30,181 nt of DNA, taken from contig MZXQ01000013.1 of NCBI GenBank assembly GCA_002926195.1, forward strand, positions 1 through 30,181, in the 5' to 3' direction. The stretch is from Candidatus Methanomarinus sp. HR1. GTDB taxonomy: Archaea; Halobacteriota; Methanosarcinia; Methanosarcinales; Methanocomedenaceae. A program made the translations under genes and the position numbers. This document shows, one piece after another, positions 1 through 9,200 of this stretch; positions within the stretch are counted from its first letter, which is position 1; the number at the start of each line of letters is the position of its first letter. Below the pieces are notes generated by a model that made no database searches, was not told the origin of the DNA, and saw only the letters and a program-made list of their open reading frames with translations.

Positions 1-556
1 AGTCTCTTTTGACTGCGTAAATACTAATGCACTTCTGGGTTGCGATTGATAAAATTTCCATACACTCAAGCATACTTCGGCATAGTATAGAATGTTCAGA
101 AACAATCTTCATCCTGCTTTACCTTTTCGGGGGGATAGTCAAAAACTGCCAAAAACGATTTTTTTACCATTTTTGTGATAAATTTGTACAGACCACTTTC
201 ACAAAACGGCATTTAAAAATTAACATTATAAAATAAATCAATTTGTTCTGCTATGTGTTTGTTTTTTCGTTTGTTACATACTATATAGGAATATGCATAT
301 TTGTAACTGCAAAGGTAAGATTAACTGAAAAACAATTACCAAGAACACTGTGTAAGTAATATCATACCCCATTGCCCACCATAACTACAGCCCATGCGTT
401 CACTTGCTTTTAAAATAACATCCTGATCGCAGACTATCACATCTCCTTTAGGGGCAATATAGAAACACTTTGACAATCCCATAAATACATAGATTTTTAG
501 GCATAGAGCCAATCTAAATAATACATCACAAACCCAATTTTCATCAATGGAATACT
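1..556. other. Left-edge stretch with no supportable gene
   Basis: No open frame in this stretch has a recognisable domain, a good ribosome site or convincing codon use. A 69-codon plus-strand frame (27-236) and a 104-codon minus-strand frame (336-650) exist but look like chance frames in AT-rich DNA. Runs such as gttttttcgtttgtt around 259-273 and a TATA-like tactatatagg near 280-290 are visible, but no gene follows closely. It may be eroded intergenic DNA. Confidence 0.5.
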
Positions 557-771
557 TATGAAAGAAATAGCGATCCGCGATCAAATGTATGAATATTTTA
601 ACGAATTGGAATAAGCGTTCCAACATGCAATTAAGATTGCTGAAACTCACAATACATGAGGGGTCTGTTAAGAAATATATGGATGTAACACTTCAGGTGG
701 CAGAAGATTATCATGTGAGTGATTATACCAAACAGATGGGACTTGCAGATTTATATGGGAAAATATATTAA
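557..771 (+). pseudogene. Decayed small ORF upstream of grpE-like gene
   Basis: An ATG at 557 opens a protein-like frame beginning MKEIAIRDQMYEYFNELE. A TAA interrupts it, the same frame goes on AFQHAIKIAETHN, and it then meets TGA. The sense then appears to continue in another frame as VKKYMDVTLQVAEDYHVSD and ends DLYGKIY at a TAA (769-771). Together this reads like a charged, mostly helical protein of about 70 residues broken by one stop and one frameshift. I do not recognise the family. It could also be chance, since the pieces are short. Confidence 0.35.
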
Positions 772-772
772 G
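760..772 (+). promoter_or_regulatory. Candidate archaeal TATA box for the chaperone operon
   Basis: The stretch aaaatatattaag is AT-rich and TATA-like. Its centre lies about 30 bases before the ATG at 797, the usual archaeal distance from TATA box to transcript start. No Shine-Dalgarno sequence precedes 797, so the transcript may be leaderless or nearly so. This is positional inference only. Confidence 0.35.
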
Positions 773-796
773 CATGTATATATGTATATATTTTTT

Positions 797-1348
797 ATGA
801 GGCAAGGTAATGACGAAAAAAATCAAGAAAAGTCAGATAAACTTGAAACTCAGTATGATAAATTAAAAGAAGATTTTAAAGATTATATTAAGAGCAATAA
901 AAGAAAAGAAGCAAAAATAGAACTGGAAATAAAAAAAGATATTTCCAAACGGTTGTTGGTTGCTATTGATTCATTAAATCGAATAATTGAACTGGACAAT
1001 AATGATTCTTGTGAAATAATGAAGAAATATTCAGATAATACCAGGAAGAATATCGAAATAATTTATAATCAGATGCTTTCTGTATTGGATATTTGCTCTA
1101 TAGAACCTGCAAATGGCGATGAATTTAATGAACAAAGGCACACAGCGGTTGGATTAGAATATGGGACAACATATCCTGATAATACTATTTTTAAAGTAAT
1201 AAGAAAAGGATATTTAATCGAAAATAATATTATTCGCCCGGCTGAAGTAATTGTTATGAAAAAATCTACAGAACAAAAAGCCATTAAACCAGGATTATGG
1301 GGTCGTTTTCTTAGATGGGTTCATCATGCAAAATTCGGTTTTTTTTAA
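797..1348 (+). CDS. GrpE-like nucleotide exchange factor
   Basis: This 183-residue protein has the GrpE plan. Residues about 5-60 are a highly charged helix (QEKSDKLETQYDKLKEDF) fit for the dimeric coiled coil. A helix with LLVAIDSLNRIIE follows, then the beta domain with EFNEQRHTAV and the signature VIRKGYLIENNIIRPAEVIV, matching the GrpE pattern of a GY..ENN..RPA.V.V strand pair. GrpE opens the Hsp70 nucleotide cleft to release ADP. I chose the ATG at 797 because upstream codons from 719 overlap the decayed ORF and read as non-coding; ATG 782 is also possible. It is the first gene of a three-gene operon, 30 bases before the Hsp70 start. Its GrpE domain is divergent, so it probably serves the neighbouring Hsp70 rather than acting as the housekeeping copy. 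Confidence 0.82.
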   Translation: MRQGNDEKNQEKSDKLETQYDKLKEDFKDYIKSNKRKEAKIELEIKKDISKRLLVAIDSLNRIIELDNNDSCEIMKKYSDNTRKNIEIIYNQMLSVLDICSIEPANGDEFNEQRHTAVGLEYGTTYPDNTIFKVIRKGYLIENNIIRPAEVIVMKKSTEQKAIKPGLWGRFLRWVHHAKFGFF

Positions 1349-1378
1349 ATAAATAATAAGTGAAAGAGGTAGATAAAA

Positions 1379-3094
1379 TTGAATAGGAATATACTGGGTA
1401 TGGATTTTGGAACAACAAATTCAAAAATGGCGTATATGCTGCTGGACGAACCTGAAATGATTTTAAACTCCCAGGGAAATAAAATCACACCTTCTATTGT
1501 ATATTTTAAAAGTGAAAAGGAGGCTATAGTAGGTGAGATTGCAAAGCGTAACATAATTTTGGAACCAAATAAAACAGTATCTTCCATTAAAAGGAAAATG
1601 GGGACTGATTATAAGAAAAAGATAGGACGGTATAAATTCCCTCCTGAATATATAGCTGCAGAAATTCTTAAGAAACTGGCTGATGATGCCAATAAGCAGC
1701 TTAGTAAAAAATTCACAAATGCTGTAGTATCAGTTCCTGCAAATTACTCAGACAGCCAGAGGCAGTCCATTAAGGATGCGGCTGAGATAGCCGGATTGAC
1801 TGTTTTAAGGATGATAAATGAACCCACTGCAGCAGCCCTGGCATATGGGATAAAAGAAGACCGCGATAGAAGAATTCTAGTCTATGATTTTGGAGGAGGG
1901 ACATTTGATGTTACTATACTTTCTGTTCTATCTGGTTTTTTTGATGTGGATTCAACCGCAGGCGCACATAAGCTTGGTGGAGATGATATAGATGCACGTA
2001 TTGTTAAAGAAGTAAATAACAAATTGTATGAAGATTTTGGGATTGATATGGAAAAAGACCTGGCACTTCGATCAACCATCCTTGAAGCCTCGGAGGAGGC
2101 AAAGATAGCTTTATCCTCTGTTGAAACCACTTCGATTAATATACCATTTATTGCTGCTGATAAACCGCCATTCAGTATGCAATTAACTCGTAAAATGCTT
2201 AACAGCATGATGTCCGATTTGATCGAGTGTACTAAAAAACCAATTGAAAGGGCATTAGATGATGCTTCCCTTGAAAAAAATGAGATAGATGATATATTAC
2301 TGGTTGGAGGAACGACCCTTATACCAGCAGTACATGAATTTGTGACGCAGTTATTTGGAAAAGAGCCTGTAAAAGGACCAGATCCATATGAGGCAGTCGC
2401 ACTTGGTGCAGCTATCGCCAGTCTGGAATTCGGAAAAGAAAAATCGAGAATGGCAAAGAATATTGAAATAAGTGATGTAATTTCAAGTTCTTTGGGTGTA
2501 CTGACAGCAGATGGTACTGTATCAAGGATATTGGAGCGAAACACTAAGATTCCGATTGCACGAACTCGTAATTATACTAATAGTTGGGACTTTGTAGAAG
2601 AAGTAACAATCCCCGTATTTCAGGGAGAAGGAGAATATCCTGAGGAAAATGAGCCTCTGGGAGAATTCTGGATATCCATAGAACCTATGTTGGCAGATGA
2701 GAACAAGATCGATGTAAGTTTTGAGGTGGGAAAAGAGTTTGGGATATTGCATGTTACTGCAATAGATAAAATATCAGGCAATGAACGTACAGTGAAAATG
2801 GAGGCAAGAAGCAGGCTTTCAAAAAAGGATAAGAATAAATGGATGAAGAAATTACTTGGTGTGGAAAGTAGCAAGGTTAACATAATAAATAAATCAACAA
2901 GGGATGTATTGAATTTATATCTTAACCCGTTTCAAACCGTATGTGATCTCAAGAATGAATTGATAGAAAAGGCTGTTATGGATAAGAATGAGATGCTTTT
3001 CCATAATGATATTGAGCTTGAAGATGCCATGAATATATCCAATATTGATATAACAAATAACAGCACAATAGAGATAAGGCAAAGGAATGAGTAA
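1379..3094 (+). CDS. Hsp70/DnaK-like chaperone with C-terminal ubiquitin-like domain
   Basis: The 571-residue protein starts at TTG 1379, behind the ribosome site gagg at 1366. The Hsp70 ATPase domain fills residues 1-355, with phosphate-1 loop GMDFGTTNSK, connect-1 NEPTAAALAYG, phosphate-2 loop VYDFGGGTFDVT and adenosine motif LLVGGTTLIP. A shortened substrate-binding beta domain follows (about 365-490). The usual helical lid is absent. In its place residues 500-571 line up with ubiquitin almost without gaps: MLFHNDIELED against RLIFAGKQLED, and NISNIDITNNSTIEI against TLSDYNIQKESTLHL. The chain ends in RQRNE, so there is no GG for conjugation. The gene overlaps the next start by 8 bases. 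The ATPase motifs look complete, so it should be an active Hsp70. The Ubl may recruit or position clients or partners; that role is inference. Confidence 0.93.
   Translation: MNRNILGMDFGTTNSKMAYMLLDEPEMILNSQGNKITPSIVYFKSEKEAIVGEIAKRNIILEPNKTVSSIKRKMGTDYKKKIGRYKFPPEYIAAEILKKLADDANKQLSKKFTNAVVSVPANYSDSQRQSIKDAAEIAGLTVLRMINEPTAAALAYGIKEDRDRRILVYDFGGGTFDVTILSVLSGFFDVDSTAGAHKLGGDDIDARIVKEVNNKLYEDFGIDMEKDLALRSTILEASEEAKIALSSVETTSINIPFIAADKPPFSMQLTRKMLNSMMSDLIECTKKPIERALDDASLEKNEIDDILLVGGTTLIPAVHEFVTQLFGKEPVKGPDPYEAVALGAAIASLEFGKEKSRMAKNIEISDVISSSLGVLTADGTVSRILERNTKIPIARTRNYTNSWDFVEEVTIPVFQGEGEYPEENEPLGEFWISIEPMLADENKIDVSFEVGKEFGILHVTAIDKISGNERTVKMEARSRLSKKDKNKWMKKLLGVESSKVNIINKSTRDVLNLYLNPFQTVCDLKNELIEKAVMDKNEMLFHNDIELEDAMNISNIDITNNSTIEIRQRNE
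2876..3091 (+). other. Ubiquitin-like (beta-grasp) domain coding segment in the Hsp70 gene
   Basis: This segment encodes residues 500-571. It starts with a beta hairpin (VNIINKSTRDVLNLYL), continues with a helix (TVCDLKNELIEKA) and ends with strands and a turn resembling the LIFAGKQLED and LSDYNIQKESTLHL parts of ubiquitin. One residue gap is needed across about 70 positions in my manual alignment. There is no C-terminal diglycine. Confidence 0.75.
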
Positions 3095-4298
3095 GAAGAA
3101 AAATAAAAAACAAAGATACTCTGAGGTAAAGCAGGAAATACCGGTTCACGATGATCCATACTGGGAAGTATCTGGCATTTATCTGGATCCTCAGCGGATT
3201 AGCAGACATATCAATAAGTTTGACCGATTTGAAGATAAGTATCCTTTTTGGGTTGATGAACTTATGGAAGGTACTCCTACATTTTACTGTGTTTTAGGTG
3301 TTGCAAAGGGGACCGAAAAAAATGAAATTGAAAAAGCCTTTGAAAAAAAAATGAAATTGTCATGTTATTCGGATAATGTGATAGAAGAAGCTTTTGAAGT
3401 ATTGAGTAGTCCTGATCTGAAAAAAAAATATGATGAATTGCTTTCTTTATTCAGGCAAATTACCAAATGTATGCCGCCAGAGGAAAAAAATGAGCTAATA
3501 AATAATCATAACAATTATATACATGCTGAAAAGGATTTTATCAGGATGGAGGTACTCACGGCTACCTATGGAGGTTATTTTAGTTTGTATCCATATGGAA
3601 TACCTGATCTGTATGAGATAATAGGTCTTGATAAAACTTCGCCTTTTAAGGAAATTAAAAGGAAATGTAAGACAGGTTCTGAATTATTTAAAAAAATATA
3701 TACTATTCTTGGTGATCCCGTATCACGGGCTGATTATGATTTTATGATGCATTTTACTATCCAATACGGCGACAAAAAAATTATTAAAAAGAGGAATAGC
3801 AGGCAAAAAATGTGGGATAATTTGGATAATGATCTGTTTGAGAAGATAGTATTTACTGCTCTTACTGAATCGATTGATGCTGAAGAATCTGTGAAGCGTT
3901 TTACTGAAATTTTAAACCGTAATCCGGATTGGAAACAATACCTACCTTCGAATAACAAGACATTTTTTTCAATACTTGGTCTGGACAGCAACTCATTATC
4001 CGGTGATAAAAAAGAAATCGAGAAAATCATGCGTGAAAAATATAGACCTCTCGAAAAAACCCCGGAAGTTAATCTGGCTTATAGCATGCTTAAGAATGCA
4101 TCACTGAGGGATGATTATATCTGGCTAATAGAAAAAAGTGAAATATTAAGTATATTTTCAGATATTATATTTCAGGAAAATGATTTTTCATCTGAAACAA
4201 TACAATCCGATGAGATGAAAGAAAGTTTCCAAAGTGATAAAATATATACTCAGACGACTTTCGGAAATATTATAGAAACGATTAATAAAAATAATTAG
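3087..4298 (+). CDS. Protein with three degenerate J-like domains (HPD-less DnaJ-like)
   Basis: This 403-residue protein carries three J-domain-like repeats at about residues 65-119, 173-221 and 291-348. Each opens with the helix-I/turn signature (FYCVLGVAKG, DLYEIIGLDK, FFSILGLDSN). Each ends with the J-type helix III to IV (AFEVLSSPDLKKKYD, YTILGDPVSRADYD, AYSMLKNASLRDDY). None has HPD, the triad that J proteins use to trigger Hsp70 ATP hydrolysis. No zinc-finger or G/F region is seen; the ends are charged and low complexity. It overlaps the Hsp70 gene by 8 bases, so the two are probably translationally coupled. It may act as a scaffold or client adaptor rather than as an ATPase-stimulating J protein. 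No signal peptide or TM segment is seen, so it should be cytosolic. Confidence 0.85.
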   Translation: MSKKKNKKQRYSEVKQEIPVHDDPYWEVSGIYLDPQRISRHINKFDRFEDKYPFWVDELMEGTPTFYCVLGVAKGTEKNEIEKAFEKKMKLSCYSDNVIEEAFEVLSSPDLKKKYDELLSLFRQITKCMPPEEKNELINNHNNYIHAEKDFIRMEVLTATYGGYFSLYPYGIPDLYEIIGLDKTSPFKEIKRKCKTGSELFKKIYTILGDPVSRADYDFMMHFTIQYGDKKIIKKRNSRQKMWDNLDNDLFEKIVFTALTESIDAEESVKRFTEILNRNPDWKQYLPSNNKTFFSILGLDSNSLSGDKKEIEKIMREKYRPLEKTPEVNLAYSMLKNASLRDDYIWLIEKSEILSIFSDIIFQENDFSSETIQSDEMKESFQSDKIYTQTTFGNIIETINKNN

Positions 4299-4354
4299 AA
4301 ACAGATACTATAATCCACGAAAAGCCTTTCAGTACTATGAACTGATTTATGCCC

Positions 4355-6214
4355 TCACCTCCTACGCACTAACTTCCTCCGCATAACAGCAGCTGCTATC
4401 GTAAACATCACACCCACTATAAGCAATATCCCACCACCCCACAACAGACTCGCAAAAGGATATTTCTTAACACAAAACACTATATTCTCAATCTGTGTAC
4501 TGGGTGTACAGCTTGATCCCTGGAAATCAAGCTGTATATCACCAGATAGACCATGTCTCACTCCAGGCTTAGCGATAAACCCGTACTGAGAGCTCTTCCA
4601 GAAAAGACTCTTCATTTCATATGTACCAGTATCGATCACTTCAACATCCAGGGTCTGGACCCAGTCAGTATCAGTATACTCAACACTATAATCAATAAAG
4701 CGCACACCTAAACCATTATCTTCCTTATACACCCCTTTTTCATCAAGACTATAATGAAAAGTATGTACAGTTGCAAAGGAAGTGCTTAATATGGCACCCA
4801 GAACAACAAAGATAAAACCTGCATGGACCAAATTAATACCTGTGAGGTGGACGGCTATCTTCTTATTCTTTACTTTAAGATCATTTATCATCTTAAAGAT
4901 AATACTGGCTATGACAAAGAAAAAGGCGCTTAAGTATAAAAGTACATAAACACTATACGGTACAGCAATAACAAGTATAAGAGATACGGCAAAATAAACC
5001 GCCAGTACATAAAACAGAGTACTGTTCTTTACCCTGCCGTATAGCATACAGATACCAGTAAGATAAGTCAGGATCAGGATCATCCAAAAGAAAAACGAAT
5101 TATAATATTCAGGTGGCAGAATAACAGCTCTTTTCATATAATAAAGGATTATATACACAGTAGGTCCCCACAATGAAATAAAGATCATGATTAGTAAGAT
5201 CAAGATCGTAAAATAGAACGTATTCTGGGGCTCAAAAGCTTCACGCAAACCACCTGTTACCGTAGTATGAGATATATCATGTTTCAGTGCATATACTACA
5301 GAATAAAAAAATACTATCACAATAAAAATTAAAAGCATCCACCATGTGGGTGTTCCCGGAAAGCTGTGGATAGAGCCAAAGATATCACTTCTTGCAACTA
5401 AAGTAGTATATAAACATGCAAGAAATGCACTGATGCATAACAAAGGAAATAGTCGCTTATATTCACCCCTGTTAAAACGTACCACTGCATGCAGAGCAGT
5501 AGTTAATAGAAGCCATATAGCTATAGTACATGATTGTAAAGGGTCCCACTGCCAGAAACCGTTCCATCCAAGCAGACGGTTAGCCCATAATCCTCCCGTA
5601 AGCATACATATGCTTAACATTATCCATGAAATACGCAAATAAATCCTGACACCAGACATCCTTTTCTCTTCTAAAGTAAGATAAGCAAGCGATACAGATG
5701 CAGGAATAATGGCAAATGCATATGCAAAAAGAGTGGTAAAAATATGTATAGGCATCAGGATATCTATCAATGCAGGACTGATACCATTACCTGATAAAGG
5801 CAACGATGCACCGCTTACAATATATATTGAATTAAAAGGCGTCATAACGATCGTTAGAACAAGCAAGAATGCACAGCCAATCAATGCATACATGATAGCT
5901 ATCCGGTCAATATCCGAAAATTTTTCATTCAATTCTGTAAATAACAGCACAACTAATATCGAAAGCCACGCCCATACCAGATATGTTCCTTCCTGGCCTG
6001 TCAGTATAGCAGCAAGCCTGTAAAATAGGGACAGATCCGCGCTGTCATGCTGCCAGACATAGATCAAACTAAAATCAAGGAATATAAATGCATATGCCAG
6101 TAGCAGTACACAAAAAGTGGATAGAACCGCCGAGGTCCTGATCAACAGGATACTCTGCTTATTTCTATCTGTGTACATAAGAACACCAGCCAAACAGGTA
6201 GACAGAAAAGTCAA
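4355..6214 (-). CDS. ccmF: CcmF-like cytochrome c haem lyase, polytopic membrane protein
   Basis: The 619-residue protein has some 13-15 membrane helices and the CcmF/CcmC tryptophan-rich haem-handling motif around WANRLLGWNGFWQWDPLQS. It also has the conserved ILTGQEGTYLVWAW segment and a large extracytoplasmic C-terminal domain before a last helix ending in MRRKLVRRR. CcmF attaches haem to CXXCH cysteines outside the membrane. It is the last gene of a cytochrome operon, just downstream of the giant multihaem gene, and so is probably dedicated to it. The listed start is a TTG 17 bases after that gene's stop. The frame stays open upstream and would add VGNILLYL-like hydrophobic residues, which look native, so a start at a rare codon such as ATT 6226 is possible. 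Length is close to bacterial CcmF (about 650). Confidence 0.9.
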   Translation of the reverse strand: MTFLSTCLAGVLMYTDRNKQSILLIRTSAVLSTFCVLLLAYAFIFLDFSLIYVWQHDSADLSLFYRLAAILTGQEGTYLVWAWLSILVVLLFTELNEKFSDIDRIAIMYALIGCAFLLVLTIVMTPFNSIYIVSGASLPLSGNGISPALIDILMPIHIFTTLFAYAFAIIPASVSLAYLTLEEKRMSGVRIYLRISWIMLSICMLTGGLWANRLLGWNGFWQWDPLQSCTIAIWLLLTTALHAVVRFNRGEYKRLFPLLCISAFLACLYTTLVARSDIFGSIHSFPGTPTWWMLLIFIVIVFFYSVVYALKHDISHTTVTGGLREAFEPQNTFYFTILILLIMIFISLWGPTVYIILYYMKRAVILPPEYYNSFFFWMILILTYLTGICMLYGRVKNSTLFYVLAVYFAVSLILVIAVPYSVYVLLYLSAFFFVIASIIFKMINDLKVKNKKIAVHLTGINLVHAGFIFVVLGAILSTSFATVHTFHYSLDEKGVYKEDNGLGVRFIDYSVEYTDTDWVQTLDVEVIDTGTYEMKSLFWKSSQYGFIAKPGVRHGLSGDIQLDFQGSSCTPSTQIENIVFCVKKYPFASLLWGGGILLIVGVMFTIAAAVMRRKLVRRR

Positions 6215-6231
6215 ATATAATAGAATATTTC

Positions 6232-9200
6232 CTACAGTCGTTTAATCCGCCTCCATATTAAGATCAATGACCCTATAATAATGATCAAAGGCAAGACCAC
6301 TTTCAATATAAACTCAATAAATGCCATTCCACCTGACTTATTCACAGTAAGCAGATCAATAGCATTTCTACTCCACTTGCCTGATGAGTCCTTTACATGT
6401 ACTAAAATAATATACTGGCCTGCTGGCATATCTGAGGTGTTTATCACAGCACCGAGCAGTACAGATGAATCGTTTGAACCGCCAACTATGAATTGTAGCG
6501 GTTCACCTGTACCATCCTTACCCATATCATTGATAAAATATTCACCCATTGTTACTTTAGTAAGAGGCGGAAGTACTACAGTACATTCCAAAAGGCTTAC
6601 TTCCCCGCTAATTACTCTATCAGGTGTAAGTGTGACTGCAATACGGGGAATAAATTCACTGGTTGCAAGAGTATGAAAACTGATAGGATCGCCGCCGCCG
6701 TGACATAGCGTACAGTTAGGTGCAAAACCGTGAGCAGTTCCAGAAGGCGAGAGTCCTTCCACACCCATATTCGTAGCATTAAAAGGCGGTGCTCCTCCAT
6801 GATAGGTATGACAGTCCTTACACCCGGTAATATTCCCTGTATTCCAGTCCTGCCACCCGGTATTTTGTACCGTACCCAGTGGATACCGGTCAAAGTGGAA
6901 CCTGCTCTCTCCTGTAACATTATGACAGGATGTACAGGTAATTATAGTCTTGTTGAGAAGAGTGTGTGAAATACTTGTCCTCATACCACCTTTCAATTGA
7001 ATTGAAGAATTATATTCGACTTTAAGAGATTCAATATCTTTATGACATTCCCGGCACCCTTCAAACGTTTCATCAGTAATATTACCAACTATTCGTGTAA
7101 GTTCATGGTATTTGTCTGCCTTCTCATTATGACAGATCAAGCATGTTGAGGTCTTATTTGCTGTCTTTATCTCTGCTCCTGCATAATGCATGGAACCGTA
7201 TTCAGTGTGGCAATCCGTACACAATATACCTTCATAAGGCTGGTATTTACGTTCTTCATGCGGAGGATGACATTCAGTGCATTCGACATCGTGCCGGACC
7301 GCTCCCGAGAAATACCCTTTATCCACTAAAAACGGAGTATGTGACCTGCTTACACTCTCAGGGTCATGACATTCTTCACACCCGGAAACTACTTTTACTC
7401 CTGACCCGTGACGCAACACATCTATCTGGGATTGTGGTTTATGCGGGAACTGTCCCTCAACACTATGACATGGGAAACAGTAGCCAAACGTCTCATTGGC
7501 ATATTCCCTAACAATAAGACCGGTATGTAGCGATTTGTTAGTAGTAGTATGACATACGGAACATGTATATTCATAATTTTTCAAAGTGTTCACCTTATCC
7601 TCAGGTGCACCCGGATAGTGCGTGATGATAGGGGTTAAATTGAACTTTTCTGCACCCTGTTTATCCACATGACAGTCCTCACACTGCCTGGTTATGGTTA
7701 TACCTGTATCATGGAACATGTTTACTTCTTCACCTGCATGACATAGAGTGCAGTCATTGTCAGCATTGTGTTTGGTGATCTGCGGAGCATCTCCCCATAA
7801 TGGGCCGTTAGTTTCATTGTTATGGCACACATCACAGTGTGAAGTATCTAATAGGTCATCCCTTGTTGAATAATGTGAAGTTGCAGCTTTTACATTTTTT
7901 GATGTGTCGTTGGTTAAGGTCAGTGAGTGACAGTCCCAGCACTCAGCATCTGTTGATATCCCTGCACCTGAATAATGTGTATATATCGTAACAGCATCGA
8001 ACTTTGAATATGCATGACAGCTTACACAGGAGTGGGCCGGATCATTGTCAAGATAGGATGTTGGGTGCTCTACGGGTTCACCACTGCTACCATTGCCGTG
8101 ACACGCCCAGCATGCTTTATTAGCTTTATCGGTTATAAAACTCGAATAGGTGGCATTACCGTTTAGACCTGCATGCACACCACCTTTAAATTTATTAATA
8201 TCGATCTTTATAGGTGCTACACCATCACCTGCATGGCAGCTAATACAATCCGCACTATATACACCAGGTGTAATAGTACCTACATGGAAGGTCTCAGGTA
8301 CCTCCCCAACAGTTATAATGCTATCAAGAGGCAGGTATTTTGGTTGTATGTTTGTCTGGAGTATAGTAGTATTCTCATCAATGATCTTATGCTCTCCAGC
8401 GATCAACAGCACATCGCTCAGGGTAACAGACAGAGTGGACATACCAGTAAAAACACCGTCCAGCTTTGCGCTAAATATCTCAATATCCCTATCAAGCATT
8501 TCCTGCTCATGTGTGAAATAGCTCCCCTGGCTGATCACGCTATCCTCTATTAATGTCCTGTTCCTGTAGAGTCTAAAGTGTGCATTGTTCTGCTTTACAC
8601 TCACATCTACAACTTGCAGACTAAAATTTTCTCCTAAATCCCATATCTCTTCCGATGTAAGCATTTTTTTATCTTGCTGTGCAAAATTAACAGCTATCCT
8701 GCCAAGAGTAACATTATTATCTTCTCTTTGCAATACAACATAATCCATACCATCCGGAATATTGGAACGATATTCACGGTCATGACAGGCATAGCATTGT
8801 TCATTTTTTGTTTCTATATGAATGCGTGATGAAAGCACATTTCCGCAAACTTCTGCTACAAAAGTACCTTTTGATGAGAATGTTTTCGTTACTATGAGAT
8901 CAATAAGGGTAGTAGTATCATCTTCGATCCCGCTGATCTTGTATGTAAGCCTGCCGCCTTCTGATATGTAATCGCGTTTAAGCAGTATACCGTTTTGTTC
9001 AATGTCAAACATTGCATCATTTTGGGTAGTCTCTATTAATACCAGTGAATAATTATCTATCAGCCTGAACGGTTCACCTGCACGTAGAGTCTCATTGATA
9101 AAGGCATAATGTGTATGATTTCTTTGATCAGGAGGGTCTCCCCATCCATCTGCAATACCTGTATGACACTTGATACAATCACTTGTGTTCAACGCTTCTA

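Noticed and set aside
27..236. 69-codon plus-strand ORF at the left edge
   Set aside because: There is no recognisable motif and no ribosome site; it is biased to the AT-rich codons expected by chance.
336..650. 104-codon minus-strand ORF
   Set aside because: It overlaps the decayed plus-strand ORF and has no domain or ribosome site I can support; its codons read like chance.
1882..2544. 220-codon minus-strand ORF inside the Hsp70 gene
   Set aside because: It is a shadow of the Hsp70 reading frame, which carries clear family motifs on the plus strand.
4299..4354. Gap between convergent tri-J and ccmF genes as a terminator
   Set aside because: I could not find a convincing stem followed by a T-run, so no terminator is called.
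8150..8553. Two plus-strand ORFs opposite the giant cytochrome gene
   Set aside because: The opposite frame holds regular CXXCH motifs and a continuous protein. The plus-strand frames are antisense shadows.
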